NCBI RefSeq assembly: GCF_013618625.1
Contig: NZ_JABRWO010000013.1
Location: forward strand, 1 to 64,000
Length of the DNA stretch: 64,000 nt
Reading direction: 5' to 3'
From: Bremerella alba
GTDB taxonomy: Bacteria; Planctomycetota; Planctomycetia; Pirellulales; Pirellulaceae
Below are positions 1-9,066 of the stretch, in pieces. Every line of letters begins with the position of its first letter. Positions within the stretch are counted from its first letter, which is position 1. The position numbers and the translations under genes are program-made. The notes under the pieces are model-generated. The model had not been told where the DNA came from. It made no database searches and saw only the letters and a list, made by a program, of their open reading frames with translations.

Positions 1-1
1 A

Positions 2-3000
2 GGTGGAGGTGGAGGTGGATTCGGTGGCGCAACAAGACGCCCTAGTTTTGCCCAGCCGAATGCATCGGGGGGAGAACCTCAGGTCACACCGGCCCTAAAA
101 CCAATGCGGCAACGAGTTGACGGTCTTTCTATCGAGAAGGAAGCTGGCAAAAAGTTGGCTCCTGGGCAACGGGCCATGTTCGACTCGCAACTTGGCGAGC
201 AACAACTCGGCTGGGGAGCCAATCAGATGCGATGGGACGACATGTCGACGTTCCAGCAGCGCAGTTGGTATTACGATTCTCAGGGGAATGCCAATCTCGG
301 CCTTCAAGTTCTCGATGCCCGTGGGCGTTACTCGAACCGAGCCATTCAGGTAACCGATCGGGGTAAGGCAAACCAAGAGTTCTTATTCGCTCTGGTCGAC
401 GAAGCCGCGAAAAATGGCGACCTCTTGCTGCCCGGATTACCACCACAAGAAACGGCGTTCTGGTCACCTAACCTAGTCACCGACGACCAAGGTTTGGCCA
501 GTGTTGATATTACACTGCCACCCAATTCGACCACATGGAAACTGCTTTCCAAAGGTATCACTGTTGAAACATTGGCCGGTGAGGCGGAAGCTGAACTGAC
601 GGTTACCAAGCCTTTGTTCGCTGACTTAACCTTACCGATGGCGTTTCAAAGTGGAGACACAATCCAAATTCCAGTCCGAGTCTTCAAGACAAACGGCGAG
701 CCTGGCAAGGTCGAACTGACACTTGAAATCAGCATCGGTGACAAGACAGTCACCCAAAAGAAAACAATCGACTTCAAGCAAGAAACCGAGCGTGATCTAC
801 TCATACCTTTGAAGATTGATCCCGCCTCGGTAAAAAATGCCGATCCAGCCGTGGCCGAACTTCGCTTAGAAGTTCGCGCTGGCGACATGGCCGATGTGCA
901 GCGACAGTCGGTGCCGATCCGCCACCGCAGCTATCGCGTTGTCCGTTCGGCCGCAGGCCAGGCTTCCAGTGACATGACAGCGGTGGCCAAGTATCCAGAA
1001 GGAATGCCTTGGGAGAACCCCACGCTGAGTATTGTGATCGGCCCTAATGTGCGTTCCGACCTCATGAGCGTACTGGATCCTCCGGTCGTGCCGCTCTATC
1101 GATGTGGCACCATCTCGGCGACACCGATCGACACGCTGACGAGCGATATCCTCGCCGGCATCGCCTTAGAAAGTCTACTGAAACAAAGCCCAGGCCAAGG
1201 CGGCCCCTCACTGGATACGGTGAAATCAAAGGTCGACTCCGCGATCGCTTCCTTAATCGTCATGCAAAACGACAATGGTGGATTCAGTTGGAGTGGTTCA
1301 CTAACAGCAACCAATCGCTACTCGACAGCCCGCGCTCTTTGGGCGCTCGCTGCCGCTCGCAAGGCGGGACATCGCATCGATATCGATCTAATCCAAAAGT
1401 CGGTCCATGCGGTTAAGAATGAGATCCCCAAACTTCCGGTTGGCGACTATGACAGCAAGGCGACCTTGCTGCATGCCTTGACGATTGCAAATAGCGGCGA
1501 TTTCTCGTTAGCCAATCAATTGCATCGCAATCGACAATCACTCACCGCTTCTGGCTGCGCTTATCTGGCGCTAACGTTTGCAGAGATGAACCGCAGCGAT
1601 ACGGCCCGAGAATTGACAGACCTAGTTAAGAACAAGATCGGCCAGCAGGGAATCTCGGGCTGGAATAGTTCGAATGTCGAGTCCCAAGCCCTGTACGCGT
1701 TGTGCCTTTTGGCAACTCAGCCTAAATCACCTGAGATGACGAAAGTAGCCAAGCAAGTTCTCCAGGCTCGCAGTGGTCATCGTTGGCAACCGGACAAGGC
1801 TACCGGACCTGCCATGATCGCAACCTGCGGCTGGACCGCCGGTCAAGCGTTAGCGGCCGACGACTACCAATTGGCCATCTTGATCAATGACCGCCAGGTA
1901 GAGACTCTAAAGATTGACGCGAATAGCCTGACTCAAACCATTGATATTCCGGCCGATTTCCTGAAGCGAGAGAAACAGGAGACCGTTCGATTTCAATTGA
2001 CTGGACGAGGTGAGTTCACCTATCGCTGCGAACTGTCGGCGGATGTTCCTCTCGACAAGCTTGAGACGAATACCTCGCGATGGTATGTACGGCGCTACTA
2101 CGACCCAGCTCCGCTGCGATTCGACGGAGAGGAGATTCCCCGCGGATTTGGTGTCGTCAATGGTAGTTACCAATCGTTCCGGAATGAACTCACCGAGTTA
2201 CCCTCCGGCGAACGAGGTCAGGTACGCGTCAACATCTATCGCAGTAACGTCCGCAATGACGAAGAAGAACAGCAGATGGAATACCTGGTCGTCACCGAAC
2301 CTATTCCCGCAGGGACGACGGTCGATCCAAGTTCGATCAGCGGAAGCTTCGAACGTTACGAGCTTCACCCAGGCTACATCTTATTTTACTTAGGACCGAG
2401 CCGCAGTTCGCGTTATCTCAAATACGAGTTGGTCGGCATTCAGCCGGGCAGCTACTACACCGGCCCCACGTTGGCTCAAGATGTTTACCGCCCCGAAAGT
2501 CTTGCAGTGGGTAAGTCTAAGTCGCTTATAGTTCTCGCCAGTGGCGAAGAAAGTGGTGATAAATACCAACTTACACCGCAGGAACTCTACGAACTTGGAC
2601 GCCGCAAGTTCGACAAAGGCGACCTCGCCGGTGCCGAGGTTCACTTAACGGAATTGTTCAGCAACTGGTCGCTCGACAACAATCCATTCCGTGAAACGAC
2701 CAAGATGCTATTTGACATTCATCTTCAAGCCAATCACTCGGCAGAAGCGGTCAAGTTCTTCGAATTGCTGATCGAGAAGTTCCCGGACGAACAAATCCCC
2801 TTCGCCAAGTTATTGAAAGTTGGGGACGCTTATAACGAACTAGGCGAATACGAACGTAGTTACCTGGTCTTCCGAGCAACAGTTGAAGCCAACTTCATGG
2901 TGGAAAGCCAAGTCGCTGGGTTCTTGGTCGATCAAGGCGAAGTCATTCGCAGTATCAAAGTCATGGAAGACCTTCTGAAGGACTCTCCCCAGGAAGCCTA

Positions 3001-4345
3001 CACAGCGATTGCTGAGTACGCGCTGGCAACCGATGTGTACGGAAATGCGGCGCAAGCCGCCGCGTCTCGAGAAGGAAAGAACTTGAAATTAACGAAGGTT
3101 CACTTCCTGAAAAAATCGCTCCAAATGCTCGAGCAGTTCCTGACAACTCATCCCGACGATCCTTCCGCAGATGAGGCCGCATTTGCATTAGCATCAGGGA
3201 TGACCGAACTCGAACAGTACGAGCAGACGATCAAACTTTGTAAGAAATATACGGATCGTTACCCCAAAAGCGATCACTTAAGCAGCTATTGGTATTTGAC
3301 GGCATTTTGCCACTTCGCACTGAGCGAGCCGAAACAGGCTCTGGAGATGTCGGATAAAGTCGCGAAGAGTGTGCCGACTTCGCAGCGAACCTCGAACACT
3401 GTTGCCGCTCAGAATCGTTGGCGAGCCATCTATATTATGGGGCAGATTCACCACTCCTTGAATCAAGCCGCCAAGGCAATTGCCAACTATTCGGAAGTGA
3501 AAGATCGTTTTGTGGATGCGGCCCAGGCCATTAACTATTTCACTCGACAAGCGATCTCCTTAGAGGAAGTCACCAGTTTCCTGCCTAAAGAAAAGGTGCA
3601 ACTGGCTCTGGACTATCGCAATGTAAAAGACTGCGAAATTAAGGTCTATCGTATCGATCTTATGAAGTTCGGTTTGTTACAACGAAACCTCCAAAAGATC
3701 ACCACAATAAACCTCGCCGGTATCCAACCGTTACACGAAACGACCATCGAACTGGGCGACGGCAAGGACTATCAGGACAAGCAAAAGAACGTTCCCCTGC
3801 CTCTGGAGGACGAAGGAGCGTACCTGATTGTTGCTCGAGCTGATAACCTTCACGCCAGCGGATTGGTGCTCATCAGTCCATTGAAACTCGACGTTAACGA
3901 AGATCTGGTATCGGGACGCGTTCGGGTCACCGTGAAGAACAAGATGAAAGACACCTACGTCGATGATGTACATGTCAAAGTTATCGGCACGAGCAACTCC
4001 GATTTCGTTTCCGGCGATACGGATCTCCGTGGGATCTTCGTAGGCGATGGCATACGAGGACGTAGTACAGTTATCGCCCAAGCTGAAAAAGGAGAGTATG
4101 CGTTCTTCCGTGGAACTACTGACTTGGCTCTTACACCAGAGGAACTTAATCGGCGTAGTACGAGGCAATCAGAAACTCAGCAACAGCAAGGTCAGCAAGC
4201 ACCGATGAACCAAACGGATGCCAAGCAGGAACTGCTTGAGGGCATTCAATCCGGCAACAGCGTAATTCAGCAGGAGCAACGCCGAAACCTGGATCGATTC
4301 TATCGCAACGACGTCAAAGGCGGCATCAAGAACTTCAAGTTCTAA
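2..4345 (+). CDS. Alpha-2-macroglobulin family protein with TPR region (5' end outside window)
   Basis: The reading frame is open to the left window edge, so the gene is 5'-truncated. The first in-frame ATG, at 104, is probably internal; all residue numbers here count from it. A Gly-rich stretch lies at the very start. Residues about 120-180 match the A2M domain (FWSPNLVTDDQG, then TLPPNSTTWK), followed by a macroglobulin-like beta domain and, from about 300, an alpha/alpha-toroid resembling the thioester domain. The expected thioester Cys-x-Glu-Gln is replaced by C334-G-T-I, so covalent trapping is unlikely. Residues about 790-1130 are helical TPR-like repeats, then a last beta region and a Gln-rich tail. 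Family role: periplasmic protease trapping or envelope defence; the TPR fusion suggests a large scaffold. It ends 27 bp from the convergent permease gene. The family call is firm; the function is inferred. Confidence 0.8.
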   Translation, partial: GGGGGGFGGATRRPSFAQPNASGGEPQVTPALKPMRQRVDGLSIEKEAGKKLAPGQRAMFDSQLGEQQLGWGANQMRWDDMSTFQQRSWYYDSQGNANLGLQVLDARGRYSNRAIQVTDRGKANQEFLFALVDEAAKNGDLLLPGLPPQETAFWSPNLVTDDQGLASVDITLPPNSTTWKLLSKGITVETLAGEAEAELTVTKPLFADLTLPMAFQSGDTIQIPVRVFKTNGEPGKVELTLEISIGDKTVTQKKTIDFKQETERDLLIPLKIDPASVKNADPAVAELRLEVRAGDMADVQRQSVPIRHRSYRVVRSAAGQASSDMTAVAKYPEGMPWENPTLSIVIGPNVRSDLMSVLDPPVVPLYRCGTISATPIDTLTSDILAGIALESLLKQSPGQGGPSLDTVKSKVDSAIASLIVMQNDNGGFSWSGSLTATNRYSTARALWALAAARKAGHRIDIDLIQKSVHAVKNEIPKLPVGDYDSKATLLHALTIANSGDFSLANQLHRNRQSLTASGCAYLALTFAEMNRSDTARELTDLVKNKIGQQGISGWNSSNVESQALYALCLLATQPKSPEMTKVAKQVLQARSGHRWQPDKATGPAMIATCGWTAGQALAADDYQLAILINDRQVETLKIDANSLTQTIDIPADFLKREKQETVRFQLTGRGEFTYRCELSADVPLDKLETNTSRWYVRRYYDPAPLRFDGEEIPRGFGVVNGSYQSFRNELTELPSGERGQVRVNIYRSNVRNDEEEQQMEYLVVTEPIPAGTTVDPSSISGSFERYELHPGYILFYLGPSRSSRYLKYELVGIQPGSYYTGPTLAQDVYRPESLAVGKSKSLIVLASGEESGDKYQLTPQELYELGRRKFDKGDLAGAEVHLTELFSNWSLDNNPFRETTKMLFDIHLQANHSAEAVKFFELLIEKFPDEQIPFAKLLKVGDAYNELGEYERSYLVFRATVEANFMVESQVAGFLVDQGEVIRSIKVMEDLLKDSPQEAYTAIAEYALATDVYGNAAQAAASREGKNLKLTKVHFLKKSLQMLEQFLTTHPDDPSADEAAFALASGMTELEQYEQTIKLCKKYTDRYPKSDHLSSYWYLTAFCHFALSEPKQALEMSDKVAKSVPTSQRTSNTVAAQNRWRAIYIMGQIHHSLNQAAKAIANYSEVKDRFVDAAQAINYFTRQAISLEEVTSFLPKEKVQLALDYRNVKDCEIKVYRIDLMKFGLLQRNLQKITTINLAGIQPLHETTIELGDGKDYQDKQKNVPLPLEDEGAYLIVARADNLHASGLVLISPLKLDVNEDLVSGRVRVTVKNKMKDTYVDDVHVKVIGTSNSDFVSGDTDLRGIFVGDGIRGRSTVIAQAEKGEYAFFRGTTDLALTPEELNRRSTRQSETQQQQGQQAPMNQTDAKQELLEGIQSGNSVIQQEQRRNLDRFYRNDVKGGIKNFKF

Positions 4346-4372
4346 TCATCGCACTTTGTGGCACTGCTTCAC

Positions 4373-5509
4373 CTAGTCGCGAAGCGGTGCCGCCATGGCT
4401 GTGGCGATCGGTACGAATATGATCAGCGGAATGAATGCCGCTAGGGACGTCGGGCGAATCCACGAAGTCGCTCCCATCGCCTTGCAGACCAACGTGACTG
4501 CGTAAAAGCACATCACCAGCAATAGGCAATAGCCGATTGCAATAAAGATGTTGCGATTCTCTTTTCGCAGGATGATTGGCAATCCCAGAAACAGCAGCGT
4601 GATATCGAGAAATGGCTGCACAATTCGGCTATGGATCTCGGTACGAACGTCGGCCCCCACATCGAGACTCCGATTGCTAAGCGTGGCAATCAAATCGTAC
4701 GTAGAAGCGTAGTCTCGCCACTGGCTACTGGCTGTAAGTTGCTCGAAGGTAAGCTCAGTTGCCAGAAAGCACTGATTGGGCTCGAGCCAGTCGTGATCGA
4801 CCGGCATGAGGACAAGCGGAGTCCCCTCGAAGTCGACCGAAGAAACCCCTTCGGTCGATGCCGGCTTGGTCAGGTTTTCGATAAGAAACCCACTGGGATG
4901 ATCTGCTGTCGCGACTTGATAAAAAGCATTCTCGCCGTTGATCTGGTTTCCGATACCTTCGTAGTTTTGATCGAGCCGGAAAGTGGGCGACTCAATTCGT
5001 GAATCACTGGCAACTGTCGCAGCACCGTTTAGAAGGACGCCGGTCCGGTTATCGAACTTAGGCTGGAAGGTCTTTTTTGATTCACCGAGCCAGTCCTGGG
5101 CATTTCGCGTCAGGCGATCCATGTATTGGGGAATAAGAAGTTCGCGATTCAGAACACCCAAAATGGCAATCACGATCACTGCAATAATCACGGGGCGTAC
5201 GATACGAGCCTGGGAAATACCTGCCGCCATCAAGGCCGTCATTTCATTATGACGCTGTAACCAAGTTACCGTAAACATCGCCGAAATTAGTGTCAGGATC
5301 CCGCTGGTCATTCCAAAGAAGGTAAACACACGCGGACTGTAGTATTCCCACAGAACACCAAACGTGCTTCCAGTTTGGTCGCCGTACTTGAGAAACTCGT
5401 CTAAGTTGTTGAATGAATCGATGACGATGAACAGTCCCGTGAAACTGATAAAGAAAATCAGAAACGACTTGAGAAACTGAGTCAGTAGGTAACGGTCGAT
5501 CAGCAACAT
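4373..5509 (-). CDS. LptF/LptG-family lipopolysaccharide export permease
   Basis: 378 aa, the usual length of YjgP/YjgQ permeases. These are the membrane partners of LptB that extract lipopolysaccharide from the inner membrane and pass it to the Lpt bridge. Visible features are an N-terminal membrane segment (about 11-33), a second and third around 58-80 and 105-122, a large periplasmic beta-rich domain (about 125-280), and three C-terminal membrane helices (about 290-375). The diagnostic motif after helix 2, RHNEMTALMAAGIS, is the coupling helix that contacts the ATPase. The start at 5509 has a GGAAGG Shine-Dalgarno nine bases upstream. A single permease gene stands here without its usual partner; LptF versus LptG cannot be decided from sequence alone. 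It indicates an outer membrane with LPS-like lipid. Confidence 0.85.
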   Translation of the reverse strand: MLLIDRYLLTQFLKSFLIFFISFTGLFIVIDSFNNLDEFLKYGDQTGSTFGVLWEYYSPRVFTFFGMTSGILTLISAMFTVTWLQRHNEMTALMAAGISQARIVRPVIIAVIVIAILGVLNRELLIPQYMDRLTRNAQDWLGESKKTFQPKFDNRTGVLLNGAATVASDSRIESPTFRLDQNYEGIGNQINGENAFYQVATADHPSGFLIENLTKPASTEGVSSVDFEGTPLVLMPVDHDWLEPNQCFLATELTFEQLTASSQWRDYASTYDLIATLSNRSLDVGADVRTEIHSRIVQPFLDITLLFLGLPIILRKENRNIFIAIGYCLLLVMCFYAVTLVCKAMGATSWIRPTSLAAFIPLIIFVPIATAMAAPLRD

Positions 5510-5612
5510 AGGTAGGGCCTTCCGGCCGGTTTGCTAGCAAGGGCGTTGTATAGATGGAGGCGATTTATACCGATTATGGGTCATTCCCCAAAGACGAAAT
5601 GTCTCGATTCGT

Positions 5613-5643
5613 TTGACGGCAAGCCTCACAGAACAGATAAAAT
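5613..5643 (+). promoter_or_regulatory. Candidate sigma-70-type promoter for comF
   Basis: TTGACG (5613-5618) and TAAAAT (5638-5643) are separated by 19 bases, two more than optimal. They lie 55 bases upstream of the comF start, in the divergent gap with the Lpt permease gene. Both hexamers match the consensus well; the long spacer lowers confidence. Confidence 0.4.
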
Positions 5644-5697
5644 CAGCTGCTAGTAAGTAGTGCCTGTCCCGTTTTCGGCGTTCCGAGATCAAATTCC

Positions 5698-6453
5698 ATG
5701 CCTCAGAATTCCATCTCTAGCGCGGTTTGCGACATCGGACGAACTTTGGCAGGGCTCTTCCTACCTGGCTGTTGCTGCCTATGCTCCGATGAAGTCGTCG
5801 AGTACCGAAACCCTAAAGTTCTCTGCCCGTCTTGCGAGCGGGAACGCACGGGGGCCAAGAAATGCTTCCGCTGCTCGGCCGTGCTATCACATGCGAACTC
5901 GCTTCCTTCGGATGATTGCCCGGCATGCCATCACCTAAAACTACCATTCGCTGAAGTCTCTTCAATAGGCAACTACGAAGGATTACTGGGCGACGCGGTG
6001 CTTTCAGCTAAAAGCAGCCGAGGTAGGGCAGCAGCATGGGATTTGGGACAACTACTGGCCAGTGAACTAGAAAATCGTACTGAGATCGAACCGTGGATCG
6101 TCCCTGTCCCCATGCATTGGATGCGTCGGATCCGACGCGGTACCGATACGGCTTCAATCTTGGCTAAATCCATTGCTCACAAAACAAGTTGGCCATACCG
6201 CAGACTCGTCTACTGCCAGCGTCGCTTGGCCAAGCAAAGCGAGTTGCCAATATCCGCTAGAAAGAAAAATGTACGCAATGCGTTTGCCGTAAAAGGGACA
6301 GTCTTGCCGGATCGTCCGATTGTGCTGGTAGACGACATTATGACGACCGGTGCAACGCTGGTTGAGCTTGCTCGCATTCTTCATAAGGTCGGAGCTTCGG
6401 ATATCCGCGTCGCAATCGTTGCGCGTTCCATTCCCCAGTACCTTAACGTTTAA
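5698..6453 (+). CDS. comF: ComF-family phosphoribosyltransferase-like protein
   Basis: 251 aa, typical of ComF/GntX proteins. The N-terminal third carries paired cysteines (CCCLC, LCPSC, KCFRC, CPAC) that resemble a zinc ribbon. The C-terminal half is a type I phosphoribosyltransferase fold with the PRPP-binding loop VLVDDIMTTGAT at residues 209-220. Members act in DNA uptake in competent bacteria, but most homologues have no proven substrate. No other competence gene lies nearby, so a role in transformation is not implied by context. No clear Shine-Dalgarno precedes the ATG at 5698, which is chosen because the cysteine-rich domain follows directly. Confidence 0.85.
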   Translation: MPQNSISSAVCDIGRTLAGLFLPGCCCLCSDEVVEYRNPKVLCPSCERERTGAKKCFRCSAVLSHANSLPSDDCPACHHLKLPFAEVSSIGNYEGLLGDAVLSAKSSRGRAAAWDLGQLLASELENRTEIEPWIVPVPMHWMRRIRRGTDTASILAKSIAHKTSWPYRRLVYCQRRLAKQSELPISARKKNVRNAFAVKGTVLPDRPIVLVDDIMTTGATLVELARILHKVGASDIRVAIVARSIPQYLNV

Positions 6454-6657
6454 GCGGACAATGGGGACAAAATTCATGAAAATGCAACCGGATTGACTGT
6501 TTCCTTCGCGTAGAAAGGATCGAAGCAAGAAGGAGAGCATCCACACGACTAGCTATGTCGTACTGGAGAAAATAGCAGGAATTGCCCTATCAAGGATGAG
6601 CTTCCACCCAGACCTGAATGACGTCTTGCGCGAGAACAAGACGACAAGGTACCCCCC

Positions 6658-7617
6658 ATGGCCAGTGAATTGACGAAGACCGATCCGAAAAAAGTGGGCG
6701 GGTTTTATATGTTTCGCCGCGCAGTCCTGCGAGGCTTGGCCATTGCCGCTCCTCCGCTGCTAACGATCGTCATCTTCATTTGGATCTTTACGACGATCCA
6801 AAGCTACATACTCGCCCCGATTGAAACGACGGCCCGTTCTACCATTGCCTGGGTCATTCAAGATGTTCATCGCGAACTTCCCAATGTCGCTCCCGAAGAG
6901 ACCCGGGCCGAGTACGACTCGGAAATCTATCGCAAGACCGCCAACGGCCAGTGGGTCCCGGAAAAGATCTACAACTTCGTTTACGAACATCTTCACGACC
7001 AACCGATGCCTGCATCGGGCTACGGTGTGTACGAGCAGTACGTTCAATATCGCTGGCTGAAGCGTGAGCTTACGATTCCTTCCCTTTTCGCTATCTGTTT
7101 GCTAGCTCTCTATTTTACCGGGAAATTCCTGGCTGGGGGCTTAGGGCGGATGATCTGGAACGCCTCTGAACGGCATGTCATGCAGAGACTGCCAATCATT
7201 CGAAACGTCTACGGCTCTGTAAAACAAGTCACCGACTTCTTGTTAAACGAACAAGAAATTCAGTTCACCCGAGTGGTCGCGGTTGAGTATCCACGTAAGG
7301 GGATGTGGTCTCTTGGCTTTGTAACCAGTGAGAGCTTGCTCGATATTAAAGATAAGGCTGGCGAGCCTGTCATTACGATTCTTATACCGACCTCGCCGAT
7401 GCCTGCTACTGGTTTTACCATTAACGCCAAAAAGAGTGAAACGATCGAACTGAATATCACCCTGGATCAAGCATTTCAGTTCATTGTTAGTTGCGGCGTT
7501 GTCGTCCCTCCGCAACAACAAACTCAAGCGTCTCCGGTCGCGGGCCAGATTCAAGCTCGCTTGAAAGAAAAAGAAAAGCAGGACTCCGTGGACGAACCAC
7601 AGCAGGGCAATGGATAA
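6658..7617 (+). CDS. DUF502-family integral membrane protein
   Basis: 319 aa. The layout is that of DUF502: a first hydrophobic segment at about 25-50 with the family's LLTIVIFIWIF pattern, a soluble stretch of about 90 residues that is longer than usual, a second membrane segment at about 140-163, and a conserved cytoplasmic beta domain including RNVYGSVKQVTDF and IPTSPMPATGF. The tail (after about 290) is charged and Gln/Lys-rich. No biochemical function is established for the family. An AAGG lies about eight bases before the ATG. It is flanked by comF and hemC on the same strand, with 200-270 bp gaps, so it is probably transcribed alone. Confidence 0.8.
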   Translation: MASELTKTDPKKVGGFYMFRRAVLRGLAIAAPPLLTIVIFIWIFTTIQSYILAPIETTARSTIAWVIQDVHRELPNVAPEETRAEYDSEIYRKTANGQWVPEKIYNFVYEHLHDQPMPASGYGVYEQYVQYRWLKRELTIPSLFAICLLALYFTGKFLAGGLGRMIWNASERHVMQRLPIIRNVYGSVKQVTDFLLNEQEIQFTRVVAVEYPRKGMWSLGFVTSESLLDIKDKAGEPVITILIPTSPMPATGFTINAKKSETIELNITLDQAFQFIVSCGVVVPPQQQTQASPVAGQIQARLKEKEKQDSVDEPQQGNG

Positions 7618-7652
7618 TTGTTCGTTTTTGATACACCGAACGATCCGTTTTG

Positions 7653-7664
7653 GCGAATATTCGC
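7653..7664. terminator. Perfect 12-bp palindrome with T-run, probable terminator
   Basis: GCGAATATTCGC is perfectly self-complementary and is followed by TTTTA, 36 bases after the DUF502 stop codon. The flanks (CCGTTTTG before, TTTTACGG after) add a weaker outer stem. It is consistent with a terminator for the membrane-protein gene; a palindromic operator for hemC is the alternative. Confidence 0.4.
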
Positions 7665-7888
7665 TTTTACGGACACCCCAACTCCCCTAACGCTCATTTG
7701 TTTTGTATGCTAATGAGTCGTTCAGTTCTTTAGCCAGCCTAATCACTTAAGCGTGATAGGCCCTGTCGGTCTGGATAGCAAAAAGTCTCAGATCGTCAAT
7801 AAAGACGTCAGCCTCAACCCAATTTTTCATCTGGGTCAGGCGACCCCCATCTCATCCCGCCTTCGATTCATGGAACGAAACAGCACGT

Positions 7889-8827
7889 ATGAATGGTGAG
7901 CCTCTCCGCATCGGTACGCGCAGCAGTCCCTTAGCTTTATGGCAAGCCCATTGGGTTGCCGAAGAACTTAAGCGAAGCGGTCAGTCCGTTGAAGTCGTTC
8001 ATGTCTCGACCAAAGGCGATGTCACTTCGGGGCCACTTGGCGAAATTGGCGGCCAAGGCCTGTTCACCAAAGAGATCCAAGCGGCTCTTCTGGAAAATCG
8101 GGTCGATGTGGCTGTTCATAGCCTGAAGGATCTTCCCACCGATCCAACTCCTCGCCTTGCATTGGCGGCGATTCCCTCGCGCGAAGCTTGCGGTGACGTG
8201 CTCGTCTCCAGAGGTGGATTTCATGTAGATTCACTTCCTCAAGGGGCGATTATAGGCACAGGCAGCGTTCGTCGGCGTGCCCAGCTTCTGCATGCCCGAC
8301 CCGACCTGGAAATTCGCGATATTCGAGGCAATGTCGAGACGCGTCTTCGAAAAATGGACGAAGGCGAGTACGACGCCATCGTCTTGGCCGAAGCTGGCCT
8401 CCGCCGCTTGGAAATGGCCGATCGAATCGTTCACGTGATCGACAAACGCGTCATGTTGCCTGCCGTTGGGCAAGGAGCATTGGGAATTGAAGTCCGCGAT
8501 TCTGATCAACGAGCCAAAACAGCCGTCGGCGTTCTACATCACCCAGATAGCTATCAGTGTGTCCAAGCCGAACGAGTACTGCTAGCAGAACTACGTGGTG
8601 GATGCCTTGCCCCGGTTGGTGCCTGGGCAAGACTCGAAATTGGACGCGATCTTCTGCATCTTGATGGAGTGGTGATCAGCGGAGATGGCGTTCAGAAGAT
8701 TTCTGCTTACGCCTGCGGACCGCCAACCAAAGCCGCTGAAATCGGACGTCAGGTTGCTTCGCAGCTTATCATTCAAGGCGCTCAGCGTATCATCAGCTAT
8801 GCGAGAACCTCGGGCGGACGCGGTTAA
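7889..8827 (+). CDS. hemC: Hydroxymethylbilane synthase (porphobilinogen deaminase)
   Basis: 312 aa, the standard length. It polymerises four porphobilinogen units into hydroxymethylbilane in cytosolic haem synthesis. Domain 1 opens with RIGTRSSPLALWQA, followed by DVAVHSLKDLPT, the segment carrying the catalytic aspartate, and then GTGSVRRRAQL. The dipyrromethane cofactor cysteine is Cys239 in GGCLAPVG. Every family hallmark is present, so it should be active. The ATG at 7889 lacks a strong Shine-Dalgarno but gives the correct N-terminus. hemH lies 40 kb away in the same window, so haem genes are dispersed. The gene is followed by a GC-rich hairpin and then the flagellar block. Confidence 0.97.
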   Translation: MNGEPLRIGTRSSPLALWQAHWVAEELKRSGQSVEVVHVSTKGDVTSGPLGEIGGQGLFTKEIQAALLENRVDVAVHSLKDLPTDPTPRLALAAIPSREACGDVLVSRGGFHVDSLPQGAIIGTGSVRRRAQLLHARPDLEIRDIRGNVETRLRKMDEGEYDAIVLAEAGLRRLEMADRIVHVIDKRVMLPAVGQGALGIEVRDSDQRAKTAVGVLHHPDSYQCVQAERVLLAELRGGCLAPVGAWARLEIGRDLLHLDGVVISGDGVQKISAYACGPPTKAAEIGRQVASQLIIQGAQRIISYARTSGGRG

Positions 8828-8861
8828 GTTTTTGCCGCCTTCCGCAATCTTTGCCGACCAA

Positions 8862-8889
8862 GCCCGGCAGCTTTTTCCGGTTGCCGGGC
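8862..8889 (+). terminator. Probable hemC terminator hairpin
   Basis: GCCCGGCA (8862-8869) pairs perfectly with TGCCGGGC (8882-8889) over a 12-base loop, and a T-rich run follows (TTCGGAATTTCTTTCC). It lies 35 bases beyond the hemC stop. The T-tract is interrupted, so strength is uncertain. Confidence 0.5.
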
Positions 8890-9000
8890 CTTCGGAATTT
8901 CTTTCCGCCATGCTGGCGGGTATTGCTATCAGGCAAGTATCTCTCGCTCATTACCTAACTTAGAACAACCGCAGAACTTTTTTCCCATGGCGGTGGATCT

Positions 9001-9017
9001 TTGGCACGCACATTGCC
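9001..9017 (+). promoter_or_regulatory. Sigma-54 (RpoN) promoter of the flagellar flgF operon
   Basis: TTGGCACG-N4-TTGC matches the -24/-12 consensus at every conserved position. The GG is at 9003-9004 and the GC at 9015-9016, with the required ten bases between. Predicted transcription start is near 9028, leaving about 39 bases of leader before flgF at 9067. Sigma-54 control of rod/hook genes is known from Pseudomonas, Vibrio and Campylobacter. No RpoN or enhancer-binding activator is encoded in the window, so the regulator must lie elsewhere. Confidence 0.75.
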
Positions 9018-9066
9018 TTTGAAAAGAGCGTGTCCGGGGGGGCATGTTTCAGACTAAAGATTCACC

